In this document: positions 57,372-64,000 of the stretch, one piece after another
Layout of the letters: each line of letters begins with the position of its first letter
How positions within the stretch are numbered: the stretch's first letter is position 1
Origin: Oscillospiraceae bacterium
Lineage (GTDB): Bacteria > Bacillota > Clostridia > Oscillospirales > Oscillospiraceae
Direction of reading: 5' to 3'
Assembly: GCA_017620525.1 (NCBI GenBank)
Contig: JAGAUY010000055.1
Coordinates: 1-64,000 of the forward strand
Length of the DNA: 64,000 nt
Translations under genes and position numbers: made by a program
The notes under the pieces: generated by a model
The model's input: only the letters and a program-made list of their open reading frames with translations
The model's database searches: none
Told to the model about the DNA's origin: nothing

Positions 57372-60128
57372 ATGATTAAAAAGACATTGATTATCAATGG
57401 CATAGCCCGCACCCTTCTGGTCGATGAAAACGAAACTCTGGCCTCTGTTCTCCGCGAGAGACTGCTGCTGACCGGCTGTAAGATCGGCTGCGGCGAAGGC
57501 CATTGTGGTGCCTGTAATGTAGAAATGGATGGAAAGGTCACCCGTTCCTGCATCATCAAAATGGGCCGTGTTCGCGACAACGCAGAAATCACCACCATTG
57601 AAGGCATTGGCACTCTGAATGATATGCATCCCCTGCAGGTTGCATGGATGGCTCATGGCTGTGCACAGTGCGGCTTCTGCTCCCCCGGCTTTATCATGAG
57701 CGCCAAGGTGCTGCTGGAAAACAATCCCAGCCCCACCCGCGAAGAAGTCCGCGACTGGTTCAACAAGAACCGCAACCTGTGCCGCTGCACCGGCTATAAG
57801 CCTCTGATCGATGCCGTTATGGACGCTGCAAAGGTCATCCGCGGCGAAATGACCAAGGAAGATCTGGTCTTTAAGCCCACCGGTGATTCCATCATCGGCA
57901 CCAAGTTCGTCCGTCCCTCCGCAGCTGCCAAGGTAATGGGTACCTGGGACTTCGGTGCTGACGACGCGCTGCATATGCCTGACAACACCCTGCGTCTGGC
58001 TCTGGTCCAGGCCAAGGTCTCCCACGCTCTGCTGAAGGGCGTTGACACCAGCGAAGCTGAAAAGATGCCCGGTGTTCACAAGATCATCACCGCCAAGGAT
58101 ATCATCGCAGCCGGCGGCAAGAACCGTATCAACGGTCTGGTCATGCTGCCTCTGAACAACAAGTGCGACGGCTGGGACCGTCCTGTCCTGTGTGACGAGA
58201 AGATCTTCCAGTTCGGCGATGCCATTGCCATCGTTGCCGCTGACACCGATGCACACGCAAGAGCTGCCGCTGATGCTGTCAAGGTGGATATTGAAGAGCT
58301 GCCCGCTTACATGAGCGCCATGGATGCAATTGCGGAGGATGCAATCGAGATCCATCCCGGCACACCCAATGCTTACTACGAGACCAACTGTATCAAGGGT
58401 CCCGACTTTGACTTTGATTCCGCACCCAATGTGGTTGAGATCGAGTCCTACTGCTCCCGTCAGCCCCATCTGCATCTGGAGCCTGACTGCGGCTATGCTT
58501 ACATCGATGAAGACGGCATGGTTACCGTCCATTCCAAGTCCATCGGCATCCACCTGCATATGCCCATGATCGCTGACGGCATCGGTGTTCCCATGGAGAA
58601 GCTGCGTATCGTCCAGAACCATGCCGGCGGTACCTTCGGCTACAAGTTCTCCCCCACCAACGAGGCAATTCTGGGCGCAGCTGCCAAGATTCTGCAGCGT
58701 CCTGTCTCCCTGGTCTTCAACCAGTTCCAGAACATCACCTACACTGGCAAGCGTTCCCCCGCGTTCATGCACATCAAGCTGGCTGCCGACGAGAACGGCA
58801 AGCTGCTGGGTATGTGGGGCGACAACTACGTTGACCATGGTCCTTACTCCGAGTTCGGCGACCTGCTGACCCATCGTCTGAGCCAGTTCACCGGCGCAGG
58901 CTACCATATCCCCACCATCCGCAACAAGTCCACCACCGTCTTCACCAACCACGCATGGGGCTCCGCATTCCGTGCTTACGGTTCTCCCCAGTCCTTCATG
59001 GGCTCTGAAATCGCCATCGACGTGCTGGCTGCCAAGATGGGCATGGATCCCTTCGATATCCGCGAGCTGAACTGCTACAAGGAATCCGAGCAGTCCACTA
59101 TCCCCACCGGCTACAAGCCCGATGTCTACTGCCTGGAAGAGATGTACAAGGTCGCCCGTCCTCTTTACGAGGCAGGCAAGAAGCGCGTTGCTGAGAAGAA
59201 TGCTGCTTCCGATGGCCGCTACAAGTACGGCATCGGCGTTTCCTCCGGTGTTTACGGCTGCGGTCTGGACGGCGTTGATGCTTCCCAGGCTTACGCAGAG
59301 TTGAACCCCGACGGCACCGTCACCATGTACGCCTCCTGGGAGGATCATGGCCAGGGCGCCGACATGGGTGTTCTGATGTCCGCCCATGAAACCCTGCGTC
59401 AGGCTGGCATCAAGCCCGAGCAGATCCGTCTGGTGATGAACGACACCAAGATCACTCCCAACTCCGGTCCTGCAGGCGGCTCCCGCAGTCAGGTTATGTC
59501 CGGTAACGCATGCCGTCTGGCAGCAGAAAACCTGCTGGCAGCCATGAAGAAGGAAGACGGCACCTACCGTACCTATGCTGAAATGGTCGCTGACGGCATC
59601 GATACCAAGGTCAAGGGTGAATGGGTTGCAACCTACTGTGCTGCTCATCCCATCGACCAGGCAACTGCCCAGGGCGAGCCCTTCTCCGTCTATATGTACA
59701 CCCTGTTCCTGCCTGAGGTCTGCGTTGACACCCAGACCGGCAAGGTCAAGGTTGAGAAGTTCACCTGCGTCGCCGACGTCGGCACCATCATGAACAAGCT
59801 GCTGGTTGACGGCAACTTCTACGGCGGCCTGGTTCAGGGTATCGGCCTGGCACTGTCCGAGGACTTCGAGGACCTCAGCAAGCATACCAGCCTGAAGGGC
59901 TGCGGTATTCCTTACCCCAACGATGTTCCCGATGACATCGAGCTGCACTACACCCAGACCTACCGTCCCGAAGGCCCCTACGGTGCTGCCGGCTGCGGCG
60001 AGGCTCCTCTGGATGCACCTCACCCCGCAATCCTGAACGCAATTTACAACGCTACCGGCGCTCGTATCATGCGCGTTCCCGCAAAGCCCGATGTGGTCCT
60101 GGCTGCCCTGAAGGAACTGGAAAAGTAA
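57372..60128 (+). CDS. Molybdopterin-dependent aldehyde oxidoreductase, Mop type
   Basis: This is a 918-residue single-chain xanthine-oxidase-family enzyme. Residues 1-75 bind the first 2Fe-2S cluster ([16 protein letters not shown]). Residues 76-160 bind the second ([31 protein letters not shown]). The rest is the Mo domain, with [37 protein letters not shown] and the catalytic Glu in [13 protein letters not shown]. It lacks an FAD domain, as in Desulfovibrio Mop, so electrons leave to another carrier. The codon use is strongly biased, which suggests high expression. GAGGAGG precedes the ATG. Confidence 0.95.
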   Translation: MIKKTLIINGIARTLLVDENETLASVLRERLLLTGCKIGCGEGHCGACNVEMDGKVTRSCIIKMGRVRDNAEITTIEGIGTLNDMHPLQVAWMAHGCAQCGFCSPGFIMSAKVLLENNPSPTREEVRDWFNKNRNLCRCTGYKPLIDAVMDAAKVIRGEMTKEDLVFKPTGDSIIGTKFVRPSAAAKVMGTWDFGADDALHMPDNTLRLALVQAKVSHALLKGVDTSEAEKMPGVHKIITAKDIIAAGGKNRINGLVMLPLNNKCDGWDRPVLCDEKIFQFGDAIAIVAADTDAHARAAADAVKVDIEELPAYMSAMDAIAEDAIEIHPGTPNAYYETNCIKGPDFDFDSAPNVVEIESYCSRQPHLHLEPDCGYAYIDEDGMVTVHSKSIGIHLHMPMIADGIGVPMEKLRIVQNHAGGTFGYKFSPTNEAILGAAAKILQRPVSLVFNQFQNITYTGKRSPAFMHIKLAADENGKLLGMWGDNYVDHGPYSEFGDLLTHRLSQFTGAGYHIPTIRNKSTTVFTNHAWGSAFRAYGSPQSFMGSEIAIDVLAAKMGMDPFDIRELNCYKESEQSTIPTGYKPDVYCLEEMYKVARPLYEAGKKRVAEKNAASDGRYKYGIGVSSGVYGCGLDGVDASQAYAELNPDGTVTMYASWEDHGQGADMGVLMSAHETLRQAGIKPEQIRLVMNDTKITPNSGPAGGSRSQVMSGNACRLAAENLLAAMKKEDGTYRTYAEMVADGIDTKVKGEWVATYCAAHPIDQATAQGEPFSVYMYTLFLPEVCVDTQTGKVKVEKFTCVADVGTIMNKLLVDGNFYGGLVQGIGLALSEDFEDLSKHTSLKGCGIPYPNDVPDDIELHYTQTYRPEGPYGAAGCGEAPLDAPHPAILNAIYNATGARIMRVPAKPDVVLAALKELEK

Positions 60129-60154
60129 TTCACAAGCATCAGACAATATGTTAC

Positions 60155-60184
60155 AATAAAGAGGCGGGCAACCGCCTCTTTATT
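60155..60184 (+). terminator. Hairpin between the Mop and dicluster genes
   Basis: A 13-bp perfect stem (60155-60167 with 60172-60184) with only a short T-run. It may trim or partly end transcription, giving more Mop than downstream mRNA. Confidence 0.6.
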
Positions 60185-60205
60185 GCTAAAGAAGGAGGGG
60201 ATCTC

Positions 60206-62470
60206 ATGTTCCTGGAAGAGAGAGAATCCACCCATGTTTATCGGCAGAAGCGAATGTTCACCAAAGAAGAATTGGAAACACGGGAGCGCCTGTGTGTCCA
60301 TGAACAGCCTGCTTTCTGCAATGCCGCCTGCCCGCTGAAACTGGATGCCAAGGCGATGCTGCAGGCTGTGGCAGAGAATGATTTCAAAAAGGCGCTGCAG
60401 CTTTACGAGAAGATCACACCTTTTCCGCATGTGCTGTCCGCAGGCTGCGAGGCCCCCTGCGAAGGCAGCTGCCTTCTGTGCCGTATGGGAGAAGGCGTGG
60501 CCATCCGAAAGCTGGAACAGGCGGTATGCGCCTATGGAGAAAAGGGACGTAAGGGTCTTCCCCGCATGAAGAAGAAAAAGACTGTGGCAATTTTCGGTTC
60601 CGGTCTGTTCAGCCTGTTTCTGGCAGGTGAGCTGCAGAAGAAGGCCTACCCTGTTACAGTATTCTGTGCGGAAAATGATTTGCAGCATTACTTCGACGCG
60701 GAAACCGGTTTTGTTTCTGCCCGGGCAAGAGAAAGCAGTCTGCTGGCACTGAAGGGCATGGACATTCAGTTTCGCTTTCAAACGGATCTGGGGCAGCTTT
60801 CTTCCCTGCGTGAAGGATTTGATGTGGTCTGCGCTTCCTGGGAAGCGGTAAAGGACTGCACCGACTGGGAAGAAGCACTGATGTACAGCCGGGAACTGAA
60901 AATCGTTACCGGAAAAACCTCCGGTGTACTGGGCGCTGCCTTCGGCGCGAAAAAAGCAGCGCTGAGTGTGGACCGGCTGGCCCAGAATCTGGATCCCAGC
61001 AATACCAGAGGTGAAGAGGGGACCGTCGAGACAAAGCTCTTTGTGGATCTGACGGATGTGAAAGCCTCCAACCAGTGCATTGGCAGCGGTACCCGGGAGG
61101 AAGCGGTTGCGGAAGCCGGACGGTGCATTCAGTGTACCTGCGATGCCTGCGTGAAGGCATGCGCCTACTTGCAGCACTATAAAAAATACCCCCGGATTCT
61201 GACCCGGGAGATCTACAACAATGTTTCCATCATCATGGGCGATCACATGATGAACAAACCCATCAATGCCTGCGCGCTGTGCGGGCAGTGCAGCGTGGTA
61301 TGTCCCAATGGATACGATGTGGGCGAAATCTGCCACATTGCGCGTCAGAACATGGTCACCACCGGAAAAATGCCGCTGGCGCCCCATGAATTTGCGCTGA
61401 TGGATATGCTGTTTTCCAATCATGAGGCATTTCTCTGCCGTCCCCAGCCGGGATTTGAGCAGTGTAAATATGTATTCTTCCCGGGCTGTCAGGCAGCTGC
61501 CATTGCGCCTGACACCGTGGCTGCGGCTTATCGGGATCTGTGCGAACGGCTGGAAGGCGGCGTGGCGATCATGCTGGGCTGCTGCGGTGCGATTTGCGAC
61601 TGGGCAGGAAGATATGAAATGTACGACGAAACCAAGGCTTTCCTGGATGAGCAGCTGAAAAGTCTGGGAAGTCCCGTGGTCATTGCCGGTTGTCCCACCT
61701 GCAAAAAGGAACTTTCCGGCCATGAGGGACTGGTTCTGACGGGAATCTGGGACATCCTGACCGAGATCGGCCTGCCGGAATCTGCGAAAGGACTGGATAC
61801 GCCTGCGGCGCTGCATGATTCCTGCGGCGCAAGAGGGGACCGGCAGACACAGGATGCCATCCGGGGGCTGGCGCAGCGAATGGGCTGCACCCTGGTGGAT
61901 ACACCCTATTGCGCAGACAAATCTCCCTGCTGCGGCTACGGCGGATTGACTCAGTATACCAACCGGGAGATTGCCAGAAAGATGACGCAAAAGTGTCTGG
62001 AACGGTCGGAGCTGCCCTATATTTCCTATTGCATGGCATGCCGGGACCGTTTTGCTCGGGAGGGGCGGGAATCAAAGCACATCCTGGAGCTTGTCTACGG
62101 AACCAATGCAGGATCTCCGCCGGACATCAGCCAGAAGCGCTATAACCGGCTGAGCCTGAAGCAGGAACTGCTGCGCCAAATCTGGAATGAGGAGACGGAA
62201 GAAATGGATTTTGGCTTCAATATTGAATACAGTCCGGAAGTGACTGCGCTGATGGATGACCGGATGATTCTCAAATCTGACATCATTGCGGTGCTTCAGC
62301 AGCTGCGGCAAACAGGTGAAGCGGTTCTGGACGGGGAAACGGGACTGTGCATTGCCCGGGCCAGACTGGGTAATGTGACCTTCTGGGTGAAATATCAGGA
62401 AATCGAAGGCGGCTACAGAGTGTTCGGCGCATATTCCCACCGTATGAATGTGGTTCGCCGCCAGGGATAA
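60206..62470 (+). CDS. Pyridine nucleotide-disulfide oxidoreductase/dicluster-binding protein (DVU_1558-like)
   Basis: This is a 754-residue protein. Residues 1-110 are a GltD-type dicluster domain (CNAACPLKLDAKAM, CEAPCEGSCLLCRMGEG). Residues 125-270 are a degenerate nucleotide-binding fold (VAIFGSGLFSLFLAG). Next come a second ferredoxin region (CIQCTCDACVKACAY, NACALCGQCSVVCPNGYDVGEICH) and CCG domains of heterodisulfide-reductase type (FPGCQAA, LGCCGAICDWAGR, CPTCKKEL, DSCGARGD, CCGYGG). It is the likely electron acceptor for the Mop enzyme upstream. Confidence 0.88.
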   Translation: MFLEERESTHVYRQKRMFTKEELETRERLCVHEQPAFCNAACPLKLDAKAMLQAVAENDFKKALQLYEKITPFPHVLSAGCEAPCEGSCLLCRMGEGVAIRKLEQAVCAYGEKGRKGLPRMKKKKTVAIFGSGLFSLFLAGELQKKAYPVTVFCAENDLQHYFDAETGFVSARARESSLLALKGMDIQFRFQTDLGQLSSLREGFDVVCASWEAVKDCTDWEEALMYSRELKIVTGKTSGVLGAAFGAKKAALSVDRLAQNLDPSNTRGEEGTVETKLFVDLTDVKASNQCIGSGTREEAVAEAGRCIQCTCDACVKACAYLQHYKKYPRILTREIYNNVSIIMGDHMMNKPINACALCGQCSVVCPNGYDVGEICHIARQNMVTTGKMPLAPHEFALMDMLFSNHEAFLCRPQPGFEQCKYVFFPGCQAAAIAPDTVAAAYRDLCERLEGGVAIMLGCCGAICDWAGRYEMYDETKAFLDEQLKSLGSPVVIAGCPTCKKELSGHEGLVLTGIWDILTEIGLPESAKGLDTPAALHDSCGARGDRQTQDAIRGLAQRMGCTLVDTPYCADKSPCCGYGGLTQYTNREIARKMTQKCLERSELPYISYCMACRDRFAREGRESKHILELVYGTNAGSPPDISQKRYNRLSLKQELLRQIWNEETEEMDFGFNIEYSPEVTALMDDRMILKSDIIAVLQQLRQTGEAVLDGETGLCIARARLGNVTFWVKYQEIEGGYRVFGAYSHRMNVVRRQG

Positions 62471-62479
62471 GGAGCAGTT

Positions 62480-62698
62480 ATGGCTGAGAAGAATTATTAT
62501 ACCATTGACCCTATGGGGAAGCTGCAGTGCATGAAGTGCAGGGTGCCGCTGGAAAAGGGAAAGGCAAAATTCATGTATCTGGACAACGGTTTCCCGGTGG
62601 AGCTTCCCGTATGTCCGCAGTGCGGCTTTGTCTATGTGCCGGAGGAACTGGCGCTGGGCAAGGTGCTGGCCGTGGAGCGGGCACTGGAGGATAAGTGA
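62480..62698 (+). CDS. DVU_1557-like small redox protein
   Basis: The 72-residue protein has two CxxC pairs (MKCRVPLEKGK preceded by QC, and PVCPQCGFVYVPEE), consistent with a zinc or rubredoxin-like site. It lies 9 bases after the dicluster gene and overlaps the next start. It is a constant member of this locus type. Its chemistry is unknown. Confidence 0.85.
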   Translation: MAEKNYYTIDPMGKLQCMKCRVPLEKGKAKFMYLDNGFPVELPVCPQCGFVYVPEELALGKVLAVERALEDK

Positions 62699-63213
62699 TG
62701 CTGGGCCATCCCGGCGGCGAGCAGCACAGCCGCTATCTGATTGAACTATCATTCCTCCCTGAAGGCAGCCGCTGGCTGGATATGGGCGCCGGAGACGGTG
62801 AAACGGTCCGGCTGCTGCGCAGTCTGGGGCACGAAGCTGTGGGATTGGATCTGGATCCCCGGGGAGATGATGTGCTGAAGGGGGATTTTCTTCGCACGGA
62901 TTTTCCGGAGGCCTCATTTGACGGTGTTATTTCTCAGTGCGCTTTCTATGTGGGCGGCGATGCAGCAGGGGCTTTGCGCGAGGCGGCCCGTCTCCTGCGA
63001 AAAGGTGGAAAGCTGGTGTTTTCGGATGTATGCCCCAATGTCCGGGAACTGATTTACGCGGCCCGGAATGCAGGTTTTGCCACCCGACATATGGAAGATA
63101 TGACGCAGGTGTGGAAAGAGTATTATCTCGAGGCCCTTTGGAAGGATGAAACATCCTGCATCCCAAAGGGGAAGGGTTTCAGCTATGTGCTGTTTGTTTG
63201 CGAAAGGGTGTGA
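62698..63213 (+). CDS. DVU_1556-like SAM-dependent methyltransferase
   Basis: The product has 171 residues from the ATG at 62698, with GGAGG 7 bases upstream. A GTG 3 bases earlier is possible. Motif I is SRWLDMGAGDGETVRLLRSLG, then VGLDLDPRGDDVLKGDF and DGVISQCAFY. It overlaps the preceding gene. The methyl acceptor is unknown, but the locus suggests a cofactor or enzyme modification. Confidence 0.85.
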   Translation: MLGHPGGEQHSRYLIELSFLPEGSRWLDMGAGDGETVRLLRSLGHEAVGLDLDPRGDDVLKGDFLRTDFPEASFDGVISQCAFYVGGDAAGALREAARLLRKGGKLVFSDVCPNVRELIYAARNAGFATRHMEDMTQVWKEYYLEALWKDETSCIPKGKGFSYVLFVCERV

Positions 63214-63217
63214 CAAA

Positions 63218-63643
63218 ATGGATCTGATGGATCGAATTATGGAGCTTTCCCGGTATGGTTACTTCTGCTCCCAGATTCTGGCGATTCTGATGCTGGAAGC
63301 TGTGGGAGAGGAGAATCCGCAGTTGGTGCAGGCCATGGCCGGACTGAACGGCGGCATTGGATTTTCCGGCGATGTCTGCGGCTGCATGGCCGGCGGATGC
63401 TGCATCCTGTCTTATTTTACCGGAAAGCCGGATGCGGACACTTATGACAGTCCCCATCACAAACCTGCTTTGGGAGAATTCACCCAGTGGTTCACAGACG
63501 AGATGGAAATGGAATATCAGTCTGTTGACTGCCGGGACATTACCAGGGGGAATCCTGCAAAAAGAGTCCAGTATTGTCCGCAGATTATTGCCATGACCTT
63601 CGAGAAATGCATGGAGATTCTGGAAGAAAGAGGTCTTTTGTAA
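63218..63643 (+). CDS. C_GCAxxG_C_C-family protein (DVU_1555-like)
   Basis: The product has 141 residues from the ATG at 63218, with AAAGGG 9 bases upstream. The family pattern is visible: GYFCSQILAILML, then LNGGIGFSGDVCGCMAGGCCILSYF and a late Cys in VQYCPQII and EKCMEIL. This spacing of cysteines is thought to bind a redox cofactor or metal. It sits between the methyltransferase and the radical SAM gene. Confidence 0.88.
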   Translation: MDLMDRIMELSRYGYFCSQILAILMLEAVGEENPQLVQAMAGLNGGIGFSGDVCGCMAGGCCILSYFTGKPDADTYDSPHHKPALGEFTQWFTDEMEMEYQSVDCRDITRGNPAKRVQYCPQIIAMTFEKCMEILEERGLL

Positions 63644-64000
63644 ATGTTGATCGGAAAAACCTCAAGTGTCTGTCCCGTATGCCTGAACAGGATTCCGGCC
63701 GGTAAGGTCGTGGGGGAGGACGGCAATATCTACATGGAAAAGCGGTGCTTTGAGCATGGATCTTTCCGCACACTGATCTGGGAGGGAAATCTGGAAAGCT
63801 ACCGGGCCTGGTCCAGCCTGGATGCAGGCGGTAAGGTGACACCTGTGCGGGCCGTGGAGGTGGAACGGGGCTGCCCTTATGACTGCGGTCTTTGCCAGAA
63901 TCACGAACGTGATGGCTGCTGCGTGCTGCTGGAACTTACAAACCGCTGCAATCTGCGCTGTCCGGTGTGCTTTGCTTCTGCCGGCGAACAGACACCGAAG
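63644..64000 (+). CDS. Radical SAM protein TrsS-like (DVU_1554 position), 3' end outside window
   Basis: The first 119 codons are seen. A Cys-rich N-terminus (SVCPVCLNRIPAGKV, KRCFEHGSF) and ERGCPYDCGLCQNHERDGCC are followed by the radical SAM CxxxCxxC motif as NRCNLRCPVCFA. The ATG immediately follows the stop of the previous gene. The N-terminal layout matches the radical SAM proteins found with Mop-type loci. The window edge cuts it. Confidence 0.88.
   Translation, partial: MLIGKTSSVCPVCLNRIPAGKVVGEDGNIYMEKRCFEHGSFRTLIWEGNLESYRAWSSLDAGGKVTPVRAVEVERGCPYDCGLCQNHERDGCCVLLELTNRCNLRCPVCFASAGEQTPK

Noticed and set aside
57246..60146. 966-codon open frame antisense to the Mop gene
   Set aside because: Same reason: strong codon bias removes stops from the reverse frame. 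The plus strand encodes every expected Mop motif.

Overview
The window reads as the chromosome of a spore-forming, anaerobic member of the Clostridia, most likely Oscillospiraceae or a close relative. The evidence is spoIVB, an alpha/beta-type small acid-soluble spore protein, an electron-bifurcating lactate dehydrogenase with its Etf partner, NifS/NifU/Rrf2 iron-sulfur genes and a Mop-type molybdenum hydroxylase cluster. This assignment comes from gene content only, without database searches. Most genes are GC-rich. Two stretches are clearly AT-richer: the MFS gene at 18.3-19.5 kb and the accessory region at about 23.7-29.6 kb.

Layout. 1-7.2 kb: a tightly overlapping histidine operon on the minus strand (hisZ-hisG-hisD-hisC-hisB-hisH-hisA-hisF-hisIE, the last cut by the window edge), driven by a near-consensus promoter with a perfect 20-bp palindrome at its start site. 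7.4-16.4 kb: a DUF3786-like protein, an MscS channel, a two-component system, a zinc-ribbon/NPCBM-like surface protein, an anchored unknown, a LytTR regulator with a DUF3021 membrane partner, and a NadM-like nucleotidyltransferase. 16.6-21.1 kb: an NCS2 permease, an AT-rich MFS transporter, a RidA protein, a Nim-like flavoprotein and an XRE regulator divergent from the next gene. 21.2-23.7 kb: an LPXTG adhesin with a predicted Cys-Gln thioester domain.

23.7-29.6 kb is the most unusual part. An intact spoIVB (29597-30562, minus) is followed downstream by four separate copies of its last 39 codons (R4, R3, R2, R1). All four are in the same orientation and start at the catalytic-serine codon. 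Three are joined at that point to the same 24-bp sequence. Between the copies lie small unrelated cargo genes: a barnase-like RNase with barstar, a GNAT acetyltransferase, a 57-residue protein, a frameshifted membrane protein at an (AT)6 tract, and an XRE regulator with divergent small genes. The pattern suggests repeated insertion of elements at the 3' end of spoIVB, each supplying a new gene end and displacing the old one. No recombinase is visible in the window.

30.7-48.7 kb: MsrC-like GAF protein, nifS-nifU-rrf2 with Rrf2-like operators, an ECF sigma/anti-sigma pair, an FAD oxidoreductase behind a guanine-type riboswitch, CapA, alanine racemase, TetR plus a domain-permuted membrane-anchored GH3 enzyme, two small helical proteins, a methyltransferase, LMW-PTP plus DUF2284, a folate ECF S-component behind a THF riboswitch, MgtC and a SASP. 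49-53.7 kb: a lactate operon (etfB-etfA-lctD-larA). 53.8-64 kb: two divergent arms of a molybdenum-hydroxylase accessory locus matching the gene order of Desulfovibrio vulgaris DVU_1551-1559: phosphatase/HD fusion and NTP transferase/HTH on the minus strand, and Mop, dicluster-binding oxidoreductase, redox protein, methyltransferase, C_GCAxxG_C_C protein and radical-SAM protein (cut by the edge) on the plus strand.
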